DNA of 64,000 bases, taken from Micromonospora sp. NBC_01699. Lineage in GTDB: Bacteria > Actinomycetota > Actinomycetes > Mycobacteriales > Micromonosporaceae. The stretch is taken from the NCBI RefSeq assembly GCF_036250065.1, contig NZ_CP109199.1, forward strand, positions 3,038,001 to 3,102,000, written 5' to 3'. Position 1 is the stretch's first letter. Each line of letters begins with the position of its first letter. Shown piece after piece: positions 16,825-25,729 of this stretch. The notes below the pieces were generated by a model, which had not been told where the DNA came from, did no database searches, and was given only the letters and a program-made list of their open reading frames with translations. The translations under genes were made by a program, and so were the position numbers.

Positions 16825-17667
16825 GTGACGGGTCACCTGTTTGCCGTGAGTGACCTGCATGTCAGCTATCCCGAGAACCGCCGGATCGCCGACGAGCTGC
16901 GGCCGGAGTCCGACGACGACTGGCTGATAGTCGCCGGTGACATCGGCGAGATGGCCGCCGACATCGAGTCCGTCCTGACCGGGCTGGCCGAGCGGTTCGC
17001 CCGGGTGATCTGGGCACCCGGCAACCACGAGCTGTGGACCCACGCCAGTGACCCGCTGCAACTGCGTGGCGAGCAGCGCTACCGGCACCTGGTACGGATG
17101 TGCCGGGAGATCGGTGTGGTCACGCCCGAGGACGAGTACCCGGTCTGGCACGGCACCGGTGGCCCGGTCACCGTGGCGCCGCTGTTCCTGCTCTACGACT
17201 ACTCGTTTCGGATGCCCGGCCTGCACACCAAGGAGGCGTCGCTGGCGCGGGCGTACGAGGTGGGTGTGGTCTGTAGCGACGAGTTCCTGCTGCACCCGGA
17301 CCCGTACCCGACCCGGGAGGAATGGTGCTGGGCCAGGGTGGAGCAGACCGAGCGCCGCCTCGCCGCCTGCGACCCGACCATCCCCACCGTGCTGGTCAAC
17401 CACTACCCGCTGGTCCGGGAGCCGACCGACGTGCTGTATTTTCCCGAGTTCGCGCAGTGGTGCGGCACCGACCGGACCGCCGACTGGCACCTGCGCTTCC
17501 GGGCGGCGGTCGCGGTCTACGGCCACCTGCACATCCCGCGTACCACCTGGCACGACGGTGTGCGGTTCGAGGAGGTGTCGCTCGGCTATCCGCGCGAATG
17601 GGGGCGCCGCGAGCAGCCGCCACGGGTGCCGGTCCGACTGCTGACCCCGGTGGAGGTGAACCAGTGA
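16825..17667 (+). CDS. Metallophosphoesterase
   Basis: A 280-residue calcineurin-like phosphoesterase. All metal-binding motifs are visible: S-D-L-H (near residue 9), A-G-D-I-G-E (near 40), P-G-N-H-E-L (near 68), V-N-H-Y-P-L (near 192) and Y-G-H-L-H (near 232). The GTG at 16825 lies 8 nt after GGAG; a GTG two codons earlier would abut that site, and a longer ATG frame lacks one. Its TGA overlaps the GTG of the phosphopantetheinyl transferase gene. This pairing is common in actinobacteria, and the enzyme may act on a phosphopantetheine-related substrate (for example as a carrier-protein hydrolase). That is inference from context. Confidence 0.88.
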   Translation: MTGHLFAVSDLHVSYPENRRIADELRPESDDDWLIVAGDIGEMAADIESVLTGLAERFARVIWAPGNHELWTHASDPLQLRGEQRYRHLVRMCREIGVVTPEDEYPVWHGTGGPVTVAPLFLLYDYSFRMPGLHTKEASLARAYEVGVVCSDEFLLHPDPYPTREEWCWARVEQTERRLAACDPTIPTVLVNHYPLVREPTDVLYFPEFAQWCGTDRTADWHLRFRAAVAVYGHLHIPRTTWHDGVRFEEVSLGYPREWGRREQPPRVPVRLLTPVEVNQ

Positions 17668-18326
17668 TCGAGCGGCTGCTGGCCCCACCGGCCGTTGCGG
17701 TGGAGGCGTTCGACGACAGCGTTCCCGGCCTGCTCTTCCCGGAGGAGGAGGCGCTGTTGGTCAACTCCGTCGACAAGCGGCGGCGGGAGTTCGTCACCGC
17801 CCGCCGGTGCGCGCGGGAGGCGTTGGCCGGGCTGGGATTTCCCCCGGCGCCGCTGCTGCCCGGCCCGAAGCGGGAGCCGCGCTGGCCGGCCGGGGTGGCC
17901 GGCAGCATCACCCACTGCGAGGGCTACCGGGCCGCCGCCGTCGCCCGGACCACCGACCTGGTGACCATCGGCATCGACGCCGAACCCCACCAACCGTTGC
18001 CGCCCGGCGTGCTCGACGCGATCGCGCTGCCGTCCGAGATCGCCCGGCTGGCGCGACTGGCGGCGGTCGACCCGTCGGTCTGCTGGGACCGGTTGCTCTT
18101 CTGCGCCAAGGAGGCGGTCTACAAGTCCTGGTTCCCGCTCGCCCGACGCTGGTTGGACTTCCACGAGGCGGAGATCGACATCGCGCCGGCCACCGGCACC
18201 TTCACCGCCACCCTGCTGGTGCCCGGACCACTGGTCGGCGACGCGCCGCTGACCGGGTTCGACGGACGTTGGCTGGTCGACCGGGGCCTGCTGCTCGCCG
18301 CGATCACCGTCCCGCCGCCCGCCTGA
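17664..18326 (+). CDS. 4'-phosphopantetheinyl transferase (EntD/Sfp type)
   Basis: A 220-residue phosphopantetheinyl transferase that converts apo carrier proteins of NRPS, PKS or siderophore assembly lines to the holo form using CoA. The Mg2+-binding acids are seen in I-G-I-D-A-E (D105, E107), and the second signature is W-D-R-L-L-F-C-A-K-E-A-V-Y-K-S-W (141-156). The N-terminal F-V-T-A-R-R-C-A-R and P-G-P-K-R-E-P-R-W-P blocks fit EntD-like actinobacterial enzymes. The GTG start at 17664 overlaps the upstream phosphoesterase stop (GTGA), so translation is coupled. No carrier-protein gene lies in the window. A GC-rich hairpin followed by GGTTTCTT is found just after the stop. Confidence 0.93.
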   Translation: MIERLLAPPAVAVEAFDDSVPGLLFPEEEALLVNSVDKRRREFVTARRCAREALAGLGFPPAPLLPGPKREPRWPAGVAGSITHCEGYRAAAVARTTDLVTIGIDAEPHQPLPPGVLDAIALPSEIARLARLAAVDPSVCWDRLLFCAKEAVYKSWFPLARRWLDFHEAEIDIAPATGTFTATLLVPGPLVGDAPLTGFDGRWLVDRGLLLAAITVPPPA

Positions 18327-18771
18327 CCCGCGAGGGCGGGCCGGGTCGGTTTCTTGACAGACGGGTCGACTCCGTTGAATGAGCGTGTGCACTGGGGTCA
18401 TGGCGGCGTGAACGGACCATTCGGCGCTGCCTCAGAGCGGCAGGAATGCCTGGTCAACGCGCATTTGATGGGGCCGTACGGTGAACCGTCGCGGGACCCG
18501 TTCGGGCGTCGCGCGCGTCGGGTTCCGGTCTCTGTTCGTCACGCCCCGTATACCCGCTTGCGGAAACCGGGGCCGGGGCGGTTCCGCATGGAACCGCCGC
18601 GGGGCGTCTTTCGGGCGCTCTTTGCCATGGTGCAATTTCCGCGTGGGGCTTCACAAGCCCGGCTCACCGACGGCGGGTAGGCCGGGCCCGACAGGCGGAG
18701 GCGGCCGATATTTTCCGGGGGATGCCCCGCCGGGCATCTCCCGCGCATACCGCACCCCCTGAGCTGCCAGC
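18327..18771. other. 445-base intergenic region with several hairpins
   Basis: No convincing gene is seen between the convergent PPTase and lsr2 genes. Just after the PPTase stop, GACCCG/CGGGTC arms precede a short T-rich run (terminator-like). A TTGACA at 18354 has no good -10 partner. At 18577-18598 there is a perfect 9-bp stem with a GCAT loop, and GGGCTT/AAGCCC-type arms occur near 18645. The region is less G/C-biased than its surroundings and could carry a structured RNA. An open frame across it has no family resemblance or ribosome-binding site. Confidence 0.4.
18721..18738 (-). terminator. lsr2 terminator hairpin
   Basis: GATGCCC-CGCC-GGGCATC (18721-18738) forms a perfect 7-bp stem with a 4-nt loop about 34 bases after the lsr2 stop. 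A second 7-bp hairpin, CTGAGCT-GCC-AGCTCAG (18759-18775), overlaps the lsr2 stop codon itself. Together they look like a tandem terminator for lsr2. Confidence 0.55.
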
Positions 18772-19119
18772 TCAGTGGTTGTTGTACGCCTCGACCACGG
18801 AAGCCGGAATCCGGCCGCGCTCGGAAACGTCGTAGCCGTTCTTCGACGCCCATTCCCGGATCGCCTTGTTCTGGTCCCGGTCGCTGCGGGTGGGCGCCGC
18901 GTTGCCGCTGCGGCGGGCCGGCCGACGGCTTTCCACGCCGCCCCGACCCACGCGGGTACCGGCGGCGATGAACGGGTCGAGCACCTTGCGGAGCTTGCCC
19001 GCGTTCTCTTCGGATAGATCAATGGTGTAGCTGACGCCGTCGAGCCCGAACTCGACGGTGCGGTCGGCCTCGCCGCCATCGAGGTCGTCGGTCAGGACGG
19101 TGATTACCTTTTTAGCCAT
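18772..19119 (-). CDS. lsr2: Lsr2 nucleoid-associated protein
   Basis: A 115-residue Lsr2 family protein, the actinobacterial xenogeneic silencer and DNA-bridging factor, functionally like H-NS. The N-terminal dimerisation domain starts [17 protein letters not shown] and continues [14 protein letters not shown] basic linker (about 65-78) leads to the C-terminal DNA-binding domain [19 protein letters not shown], whose R-G-R is the AT-hook-like minor-groove contact. The ATG follows GTGGAG. An 8-bp inverted repeat lies in its promoter. The protein would be expected to bind the AT-richer stretches of this window. Confidence 0.97.
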   Translation of the reverse strand: MAKKVITVLTDDLDGGEADRTVEFGLDGVSYTIDLSEENAGKLRKVLDPFIAAGTRVGRGGVESRRPARRSGNAAPTRSDRDQNKAIREWASKNGYDVSERGRIPASVVEAYNNH

Positions 19120-19154
19120 GGTTGATCACTCCACGTGAACAATGGGGTTCCAGG

Positions 19155-19173
19155 TGATGAGTTTGACTCATCA
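19155..19173. promoter_or_regulatory. 8-bp inverted repeat in the lsr2 promoter
   Basis: TGATGAGT-TTG-ACTCATCA is a perfect 8-3-8 inverted repeat about 36-54 bases upstream of the lsr2 start. On the minus strand it overlaps a weak -10-like CAAACT, 18 bases from a TTGCGA. Its place suggests an operator for control of lsr2, perhaps by Lsr2 itself or by a dedicated regulator. Confidence 0.45.
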
Positions 19174-19261
19174 ATCACTGCTTTCGCAACGCTCACCCCA
19201 TTGCGGGAGTGGCGCGGGTGCCCCGAGCGGCCCGGAAACTCCTCCGGCCGGCATAAACGAC

Positions 19262-19298
19262 GCCGCCGGCGCCTCCCGGTTCGGTGGGCGCCGGCGGC
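19262..19298 (-). terminator. Terminator of the GH30 gene
   Basis: GCCGCCGGCGCC (19262-19273) and GGCGCCGGCGGC (19287-19298) form a perfect 12-bp stem with a 13-nt loop, 32 bases after the GH30 stop. The very stable stem without a U-tract is typical for high-GC actinobacteria. It also insulates the lsr2 promoter. Confidence 0.7.
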
Positions 19299-19329
19299 TG
19301 CCGGTACGGTACGAAGCGCTCCGCGCTTA

Positions 19330-21246
19330 CTAAGCCGGGGCGGTCCATTTCTGGTTTCCGGCGCCGGTGCAGGTCCAGATCTGAAGCGGGGTGCCGTCGG
19401 CGCTGGTGTTACCCGTCACGTCCAGGCACTTGTTCGCCTGCGGATTGACCAGGTCCCGACCGCTGGTGTAGGTCCACACTTGCGCGCCGGAGCCGTTACA
19501 GGTGTAGAGCTGCACGCGGGCGCCGTTCGCGGTCGACCCGGAGCTGATGTCGAGGCATTTGCCGAGTGCGCGCAGCGTCCCGTCGCTGGCCCGGGTCCAC
19601 CGCTGGGCGGTTGTTCCGTTGCAACCGTACAACTGCACCGGGGTGCCGTCGGCGGAGTTGGCGCCGGCGATGTCGATGCATTTTCCGCCGAGGCCGGTGA
19701 TCTGTCCGGCCGGGCCGGTCGGGGGAGTGGTGGGACCGGTGCCCGGTGTCCCGCTCCAGGTGAAGGTGGCCGAGGTGTTCGTCGGCAGGGGGTAGGTGAA
19801 GGACTGGTTCCCCCAGTTCACCTTGACGTTCTGGGTGCCCCCGGTGTTGTTGTACGCGATCAGCGCCTTCGAACCGTCCGGGTTCTTCCAGGCCACGTTC
19901 GGCACCGAGGCGTTGCCGGTCGAGTCGATCCGGTACGCGCCCGGTTTCACGAACTTGGTCAGGTGTCCCATCGTGTAGTACTCGATCGTGTAGTCGACCT
20001 GGCCGTGCCGGCTGTCGCCGTTGTGCACGGTCACCAGCCCGGTGCAGGTGCCGCAGCCGCCGTTGTGCGGGCCCTGGTTCTGGTCCAGGGCGAGGCTCCA
20101 TTTGATCCAGCTACGGTCCCAGTTGCGGGTGTAGTCGACCAGGTTCAGCATGTCCTCGGTCTGTTGGTTGGCGATCCAGTCACCGCCGGAGTGCTCGGTC
20201 ATGTACGCGTTCACGTTCGGGAACTGGTTGTGCACCGTGGTCTGGGTGCTGACGTTCCCGCCGTACCCGTGCCAGGCGATTCCGCCGAAGAGCGGGTCGT
20301 TGCGGATCGCCGGGTCGTTGAGCAGTGGTGCGGCCCATTCCTGGTAACCGTCCCAGTTCCAGTCGTGCACCAGCACCTTGCTGTTGATCCCCGCGTTGCG
20401 GAACGCCGGGTAGAGGTGGTTCTTGGTGAACTCCTGCAACCCGGCGGCGTTCCACTGCATGGAGGGGTAACCGGCGCAGCAGGTCGGTTCGTTCTGTGCC
20501 GTCACGTAGTCGATTTTCACGCCCTGGGCGGCGTAGCCCTGCACGTACCGGGCGAAGTACTGGGCGTAGGTCGGGTAGTGCTGCCACTGCAACCAACCCT
20601 GGGTCATGCTGTTGTTGTCCTTCATCCAGCCCGGTGCGCTCCACGGCGAGGCCATGACCTTCAGAGCCGGGTTGAGACTCTTCGCCTGCTTGGTCAACGC
20701 CATCACGTCGGTGTCCCGGCCCAGCGAGAAGTCGGACAGGTCACAGCAGGTGTCGTCGTACGAGTAACTGAATCGGGCCAGGTCGGAGGCGCCCATCGGA
20801 TTGCGGGTGAAACTGAGGCCGATTCCGTTGACCGGGTCGAACAGTTGGCGCATCACGCTGTCGCGGGTGCTCTGGCTGAGTGCGCCGCTGCCGTGGATGA
20901 GCCAGGCAGCGGTGTCGGTGAACGAGGCGCCCGCCCCCTCGAACTGCTGGTAGGTGACGTTCTCGTTGACGGTGACGGTCTGGTTGCCGGCGCCGCTGCT
21001 GGTCGCGAAGGCGATCGGGGTCTGCGGCTGGAGCCCGCGGGTGACCGTACGACCGCGGGCGTCCGAGGTCGTGGTCAGCCAGATGTTGACCTGTTCGCCG
21101 GCGGCGAAGGCGGCGGGTGCCCGGAGCACGGCCAGCCCGGTGGCGACCAGGCAGCAGGCCAGCAGCGCGGCCTGGAGCGCGCGTCGGCGGGTTTGTCCGT
21201 TCCGGCGGGTGGGTGCGACGAGCGGTGGAGTCGCTGTCGATGGCAC
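19330..21246 (-). CDS. Secreted GH30 glycosidase with ricin-type CBM13
   Basis: A 638-residue secreted enzyme. A twin-Arg-containing signal peptide with hydrophobic core (about 19-47, ending A-A-F-A-A) is followed by a GH30 (beta/alpha)8 catalytic domain (about 50-500). The acid/base Glu is E253 in T-A-Q-N-E-P, and the nucleophile is E351 in Y-M-T-E-H-S-G-G. A Pro/Thr linker (about 507-522) leads to a C-terminal ricin-B/CBM13 trefoil with three repeats, each with a K-C-[IL]-D and a Q-x-W. GH30 enzymes cleave beta-glucans, glucosylceramides or beta-1,6-glucan; the exact substrate is not certain. The GTG start has AAAGGA upstream and is preferred over longer frames. It is divergent from the LacI gene, which probably controls it. 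Confidence 0.92.
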   Translation of the reverse strand: MPSTATPPLVAPTRRNGQTRRRALQAALLACCLVATGLAVLRAPAAFAAGEQVNIWLTTTSDARGRTVTRGLQPQTPIAFATSSGAGNQTVTVNENVTYQQFEGAGASFTDTAAWLIHGSGALSQSTRDSVMRQLFDPVNGIGLSFTRNPMGASDLARFSYSYDDTCCDLSDFSLGRDTDVMALTKQAKSLNPALKVMASPWSAPGWMKDNNSMTQGWLQWQHYPTYAQYFARYVQGYAAQGVKIDYVTAQNEPTCCAGYPSMQWNAAGLQEFTKNHLYPAFRNAGINSKVLVHDWNWDGYQEWAAPLLNDPAIRNDPLFGGIAWHGYGGNVSTQTTVHNQFPNVNAYMTEHSGGDWIANQQTEDMLNLVDYTRNWDRSWIKWSLALDQNQGPHNGGCGTCTGLVTVHNGDSRHGQVDYTIEYYTMGHLTKFVKPGAYRIDSTGNASVPNVAWKNPDGSKALIAYNNTGGTQNVKVNWGNQSFTYPLPTNTSATFTWSGTPGTGPTTPPTGPAGQITGLGGKCIDIAGANSADGTPVQLYGCNGTTAQRWTRASDGTLRALGKCLDISSGSTANGARVQLYTCNGSGAQVWTYTSGRDLVNPQANKCLDVTGNTSADGTPLQIWTCTGAGNQKWTAPA

Positions 21247-21609
21247 AGGATTTTCCTTTCCGCGAGGAGTTTTTCTCGGCCGACGGTGGGCGCCCCGCGC
21301 CCGTTCGGCGGGGGCGGTCACCGTCCGGGCGACGACGACGGGCCACGGCCGGGTGTGGCGGATGCGCTGGTCGGCCGGGGTGCGATGCCCGTGGTCGTCG
21401 GGATGGAGCCCGTGATGCGACGGAACGCATCGATGATGGTGAAGAGGTAACACGCCCGTACAGCTAACTGCAAGGTTTGTTTAGTAATCTGTTTTGTTAC
21501 GCGACCGTGATTGACGTGGCCCGCGTCACTCCGGTTGACTCGGCCCGGAACCGCTTCCGCAACCGGTTCCGAACCAGCCGTTAACCGTCCTGACACGAAG
21601 GGGCACCCG
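21247..21609. promoter_or_regulatory. Divergent GH30/lacI control region
   Basis: 363 bases without a gene. The centre (about 21466-21500) is AT-rich for this genome and contains GTTTGTTTAGTAA followed by CTGTTTTGTTAC, an imperfect direct repeat that would lie around the GH30 promoter. The lacI side has the inverted repeat described separately. Open frames through this region are shadows. Confidence 0.45.
21547..21570. promoter_or_regulatory. Inverted repeat before the LacI-type gene
   Basis: GGAACCG (21547-21553) and CGGTTCC (21564-21570) are perfect 7-bp arms around a 10-nt spacer. The right half also forms the palindrome AACCGGTT (21561-21568). It sits 40-60 bases before the GTG start and is a plausible autoregulatory operator, though it differs from the palindrome upstream of the transporter. 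Confidence 0.4.
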
Positions 21610-22614
21610 GTGCCGATCACCATCGCCGACGTCGCGGCCCGAGCCGGGGTCAGCAAGACCACGGTCTCCCGGGTGCTGAACGGCAAGGGTGAGCTGGACG
21701 TGCAGACAGCGGCGCGGGTGCGCCGGGTGATCGAGGAACTGGGCTACGTGCCGAGCGCGCGGGCGGTCGGGCTGGCGCGGGGCCGTACCCGGGTGGTCGG
21801 CATGCTCGTCCCGTCACTGACCTGGCCCTGGATGGGCGAGGTGTTGCAGGGCGCGGTGGACGTGGTGGAGACCGAGGGCTACGGCCTGCTGCTGTTCACC
21901 TGCAACCGGGGTGAGGAGTCGATGCGGCAGTTCGCCTCCCAGGTGTCGGCGAAGTCGTTCGACGGCCTGCTGGTGATCGAGCCCGAGGGCACCCTCGACT
22001 ACATCACCGACCTGCACGCCCGTGGCCTGCCGGTGGTGCTCATCGACGACCGGGGCCACCAGCCGCTCTTCCCGTCGGTGGCCACCACCAACCGCAGTGG
22101 CGGTGCGGCCGCCGCCCGCCACCTGCTGGAACTCGGCCGGCGCCGGCCGCTGGTGATCACCGGCATCGAGCCGTTCGGCTGCACCCAGGAACGGATGGCC
22201 GGGTTCGGCGACGTCTACGCCGAGGCGGGCCTGCCGCTGGACCCGAGACTCGTGGTGGAGGGCGACTTCACCTTCGACCGGGGCCGGGCGGTGGTCAAGC
22301 AGTTGATCGCCGAGGGGATCGAGTTCGACGCCGTCTTCGCCCACAACGACCTCTCGGCGGCCGGCGCCCTGCTGGCCATCCGGGAAGCGGGCCGCCGGGT
22401 GCCGGAGGACGTCGCCCTGGTCGGCTTCGACGACATCCCGTACGCCTCGCACACCGACCCGCCGCTGACCACGGTGCACCAGCCGATGCGTCAGATGGGC
22501 GAGGCGGCGGCGCGGATGCTGCTCGCGTACTTCGACGGCACCCCGCTGCCCGACGCCCCGCACGTGCTGCCCACCACGCTGATCATCCGAGCCTCCACCA
22601 TGGTTCCCGCCTAA
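21610..22614 (+). CDS. LacI-family transcriptional regulator
   Basis: A 334-residue LacI/GalR regulator. The N-terminal HTH is textbook ([21 protein letters not shown]), followed by the hinge helix ([13 protein letters not shown]) and a periplasmic-binding-like sugar domain (V-G-M-L-V-P-S-L to the end, including V-G-F-D-D-I-P-Y-A). The GTG at 21610 follows GAAGGGG. It is divergent from GH30 and reads towards the ABC transporter and GH1 genes, 222 bases before the binding-protein gene. The layout resembles CebR/BglR-type control of cello- or beta-glucoside genes. The inducer is inferred from neighbours. Confidence 0.93.
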   Translation: MPITIADVAARAGVSKTTVSRVLNGKGELDVQTAARVRRVIEELGYVPSARAVGLARGRTRVVGMLVPSLTWPWMGEVLQGAVDVVETEGYGLLLFTCNRGEESMRQFASQVSAKSFDGLLVIEPEGTLDYITDLHARGLPVVLIDDRGHQPLFPSVATTNRSGGAAAARHLLELGRRRPLVITGIEPFGCTQERMAGFGDVYAEAGLPLDPRLVVEGDFTFDRGRAVVKQLIAEGIEFDAVFAHNDLSAAGALLAIREAGRRVPEDVALVGFDDIPYASHTDPPLTTVHQPMRQMGEAAARMLLAYFDGTPLPDAPHVLPTTLIIRASTMVPA

Positions 22615-22735
22615 CCCACCCGATCCCGACCGGTCCCACCCCCGACCGGTCCGCCCGGCTCCACCGGACCACCCCGACCGGCCGCACCACACGCTCACCC
22701 CCACTGACAGTCAAGATCCTTCGGACCCGTCCACC

Positions 22736-22761
22736 CGATCGAGAGAGCGCTCTACCGATCG
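22736..22761. promoter_or_regulatory. LacI-type operator before the transporter operon
   Basis: A perfect palindrome AGAGCGCTCT (22744-22753) is flanked symmetrically by two CGATCG blocks (22736-22741 and 22756-22761), giving a 26-bp palindrome with two mismatched pairs. The central GAGCGCTC core is that of CebR-like operators in actinobacterial cellulose and beta-glucoside genes. It is 75-100 bases upstream of the binding-protein start. Confidence 0.7.
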
Positions 22762-22835
22762 GTCGGCCCCGTCAGAAACGCCCTTTCCGATCAACCCGAT
22801 GACCACCCTCACCACCACGACACAGGGAGGAATAC

Positions 22836-24509
22836 ATGCACGTCAGGCGCACTCTCGCGGTCGCCCTCGCCAGCGTGATGGCGGTCGGTGCACTCGCCGC
22901 CTGCGGCGACAGCCCGAACGCGAACCGGGACGGGAACAACGCCCCGTCCGTGCTCAACATCGGCATGCCCAACGGTCCGCAGACCGAGAACCACAATCCG
23001 TTCCTGACCTCCGCGTCGGCCGCGTCGCTCGGCTACCGCTGGATGATCTACGAGCCGCTGATCATGGATAACCTGATCCGTCCCTCCGACGCGGGCAAGC
23101 CGTGGCTGGCCACCAAGGCGGAGTGGAGCAACGGTTACAAGACCCTCGCGCTGACCATCCGCGACGGTGTCAAGTGGTCCGACGGCAAGCCGTTCAGCGC
23201 CGAGGACGTCGCGTTCACCTGGGAACTGATCAAGAAGACCGAGGCGCTGAACATCAACGCCCTGCCGCTGCTGGACATCACGACCAGCGGCAGCACGGTC
23301 ACGGTGAACTTCGGCGCGCCGCAGTTCGTCAACCAGCACAAGATCCTCACCACCATCCCGATGGTGCCCAAGCACATCTGGTCGACCATCGCCGACCCGG
23401 CCACCGACATCAACAAGAACCCGGTCGGCACCGGTCCGTACGCCCTGAAGTCGTTCACGCCGCAGACCACCACGCTGACCGTGCGGGACAACTACTGGCA
23501 GGAACTGCCGAAGGTCAAGGAGCTGCGCTACACGTCGTACAACGACAACAACGCGCAGACCACCGCGCTGGCCAACGGCGAGTCGGAGTGGAGCTTCGTC
23601 TTCATCCCGAACTACAAGACCGTGTACGTGGAGAAGAACCCCGAGTTCAACAAGGTCTGGCCGGCGTCCGTACTGGGCATCCACGGTCTCTACATCAACG
23701 TCACCCGCAAGCCGTTCGACAACCCGGTCCTGCGCCGGGCGATGAACATGGTGATCAACCGGAACGACATCTTCGTGCAGGCCGAGGCGGCCTACTTCCA
23801 CCCCGAGGTGACCTCGGTGACCGGCATCCCGCTGCCGGCCGGCGAGTCGTTCATCGCACCGGAGTACAAGGGACAGACCCACAAGGTCGACGTCGAGGGC
23901 GCCAAGACGCTGCTCACCGGTGCCGGTTTCAAGCTTGAGGGCAACGTGCTGAAGGACCCGACCGGCAAGCCGGTCACCCTGAAGCTGAGCGACCCGGCCG
24001 GCTGGTCCGACTACATCACCAGCCTGGAAATCGTGAAGGACAACCTCTCCCAGATCGGCATCGCCGCGACCGTGGAGAAGGCCAACCAGGACGCCTGGTT
24101 CACCGCCGTCGAGGAGGGCAACTTCGAGGCCAGCTTCCGCTGGACCAACGGTGGCGCCACCCCGTACGACATCTACCAGACGATCATGGACGGTCGGCTG
24201 CTCAAGCCGATCGGCACCGCGTCGCCGCAGGGCAACTTCGGGCGGTTCAACAGCCCGGAGGCGACCAAGGCGCTGGAGGAGTACGCCAGTGCTCCCGACG
24301 ACGCCGCCCGTACCACCGCGATGAACACGCTCCAGAAGATCTTCGTCGAGCAGATGCCGATGATCCCGGTCGGCGCGGACAACGCCGGTGGCGCCTACGT
24401 CACGAAGAACTGGGTGGGCTGGCCGGACGACCAGAACCCGTACGCGCCGGCGCAGCCGACGCAACCGAACGCGGTCGACGTCGTCCTGCACCTCAAGCCC
24501 GCTTCCTGA
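22836..24509 (+). CDS. ABC transporter substrate-binding lipoprotein (SBP family 5)
   Basis: A 557-residue extracellular solute-binding protein of family 5 (OppA/DppA type). The signal peptide ends with the lipobox L-A-A-C (C23), so it is a lipoprotein on the outer face of the membrane. Family blocks include [20 protein letters not shown] and the C-terminal P-M-I-P-V-G-A. Although the family is best known for peptides, several members (for example in Thermotoga) bind cello- or other oligosaccharides. The neighbouring LacI regulator and the GH1 and GH30 enzymes favour a beta-glucoside ligand here. GGGAGG precedes the ATG. It is the first gene of the transport operon and is followed by an intercistronic hairpin. 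Confidence 0.9.
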   Translation: MHVRRTLAVALASVMAVGALAACGDSPNANRDGNNAPSVLNIGMPNGPQTENHNPFLTSASAASLGYRWMIYEPLIMDNLIRPSDAGKPWLATKAEWSNGYKTLALTIRDGVKWSDGKPFSAEDVAFTWELIKKTEALNINALPLLDITTSGSTVTVNFGAPQFVNQHKILTTIPMVPKHIWSTIADPATDINKNPVGTGPYALKSFTPQTTTLTVRDNYWQELPKVKELRYTSYNDNNAQTTALANGESEWSFVFIPNYKTVYVEKNPEFNKVWPASVLGIHGLYINVTRKPFDNPVLRRAMNMVINRNDIFVQAEAAYFHPEVTSVTGIPLPAGESFIAPEYKGQTHKVDVEGAKTLLTGAGFKLEGNVLKDPTGKPVTLKLSDPAGWSDYITSLEIVKDNLSQIGIAATVEKANQDAWFTAVEEGNFEASFRWTNGGATPYDIYQTIMDGRLLKPIGTASPQGNFGRFNSPEATKALEEYASAPDDAARTTAMNTLQKIFVEQMPMIPVGADNAGGAYVTKNWVGWPDDQNPYAPAQPTQPNAVDVVLHLKPAS

Positions 24510-24526
24510 TCCAGCCGCGCTGCCTC

Positions 24527-24553
24527 CCGGGTGTGCCGTACCAGGCCACCCGG
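24527..24553 (+). promoter_or_regulatory. Intercistronic hairpin after the binding-protein gene
   Basis: CCGGGTG (24527-24533) pairs with CACCCGG (24547-24553), a 7-bp stem with a 13-nt loop, in the 113-base gap before the first ATPase gene. Such structures often stabilise the binding-protein part of the mRNA or cause partial termination, which raises its dose over the membrane components. Confidence 0.4.
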
Positions 24554-24622
24554 GGGGCGGCGCAGCCGCGCGGGGGAGGCAGCGCCGCGCGGGGATCAGA
24601 TCTCTTCGACAGGAGCTCCGGC

Positions 24623-25729
24623 ATGACCATGAGCGAGACCTCCACCCCCGCGCCGACCGAGGTGGTGTTGGAGGCGGATGGCCTGACCAAACATTTCCCG
24701 GTCCGACGGCGGGTCCGGGACCTCCTCTCCCGCGAGCGGCGGGTGGTGCACGCGGTCGACGACGTGAACCTGGTGTTGTACCGGGGTCGGGTCACCGCGC
24801 TCGTCGGCGAATCCGGATCGGGCAAGTCCACCGTGGCCCGACTGCTGGCCCAGCTCTACCGCCGCACCGGGGGCGACATCCGGCTGCACGGCGAGTCGAC
24901 CACCGTACGCGGCGGCCGGCGGTTCCGGGCGTACGCCCGGCGGGTGCAGCTGACCTTCCAGGACCCGTTCGCCTCGCTGAATCCCGTGCACACCGTCCGC
25001 TACCACCTCACCCGCTCGCTGCGCATCCACGGACACGGCGGCAACACCAACGCCGAACTGGAACAGGCGCTGCACGAACTGCTCGGCCGGGTGGCCCTCA
25101 CCCCGCCCGAGCGCTACATCGACAAGTTCCCGCACGAACTCTCCGGCGGCCAGCGCCAGCGGGTGGCGATCGCCCGCGCGCTCGGCGCCGACCCGGAGGT
25201 GCTGCTCGCCGACGAACCGGTGTCGATGCTGGACGTGTCGATCCGGCTGGGGGTCCTGAACCTGCTGCGTGACCTCAAGGAACGGCTGAACCTGGCGATC
25301 CTCTACATCACCCACGACATCGCCTCGGCCCGCTACTTCGCCGACGACACCCTGGTCATGTACGCCGGCCGGATGGTGGAGGGCGGCGACAGCGAAACCG
25401 TGACGCAGCGCCCGGCGCACCCGTACACCCGGTTGTTGATCGCCTCGGCGCCGGACCCGGACCGGATCCAGGGCTCGCCCACCGACGCGGCCGCCGCCAC
25501 CCCGGAGGACCGGGGCGGAGGGGAACCGCCCAGCCTGATCAACCCACCGTCCGGTTGCCGGTTCCATCCCCGCTGCCCGAGCGCCATGCCGCGCTGCTCC
25601 ACCGCGCTGCCGCCCCGGTTGGCCGTGCAGGGCGAGCCGGGCCACTGGGCCTCCTGCTGGCTCTACGACCCGGAGAACACCGAGACGCCCGGCTCCGCCG
25701 CGCGCGAGGTACGGACGGTGGCCTCGTGA
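24623..25729 (+). CDS. ABC transporter ATP-binding protein (OppF type)
   Basis: A 368-residue ATPase of the peptide/oligosaccharide importer class. Walker [10 protein letters not shown] (about 66-74), Q-loop [10 protein letters not shown], signature [10 protein letters not shown], Walker B V-L-L-A-D-E-P and the H-loop I-T-H-D-I are complete. The C-terminal C-R-F-H-P-R-C-P domain with clustered Cys is the oligopeptide-type extension that often binds an Fe-S cluster. AGGAG precedes the ATG at 24623; an upstream in-frame ATG runs into the hairpin region. Its stop overlaps the first permease gene (GTGA). With the second ATPase at 27768 it forms the heterodimeric motor. Confidence 0.94.
   Translation: MTMSETSTPAPTEVVLEADGLTKHFPVRRRVRDLLSRERRVVHAVDDVNLVLYRGRVTALVGESGSGKSTVARLLAQLYRRTGGDIRLHGESTTVRGGRRFRAYARRVQLTFQDPFASLNPVHTVRYHLTRSLRIHGHGGNTNAELEQALHELLGRVALTPPERYIDKFPHELSGGQRQRVAIARALGADPEVLLADEPVSMLDVSIRLGVLNLLRDLKERLNLAILYITHDIASARYFADDTLVMYAGRMVEGGDSETVTQRPAHPYTRLLIASAPDPDRIQGSPTDAAAATPEDRGGGEPPSLINPPSGCRFHPRCPSAMPRCSTALPPRLAVQGEPGHWASCWLYDPENTETPGSAAREVRTVAS

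Noticed and set aside
18354-18680. 108-codon plus-strand frame in the PPTase-lsr2 gap
   Set aside because: No ribosome-binding site, no family features and composition unlike a coding gene. Treated as intergenic.
19135-21450. 771-codon plus-strand open frame
   Set aside because: It is antisense to the GH30 gene with intact catalytic residues and has no motifs or ribosome-binding site.
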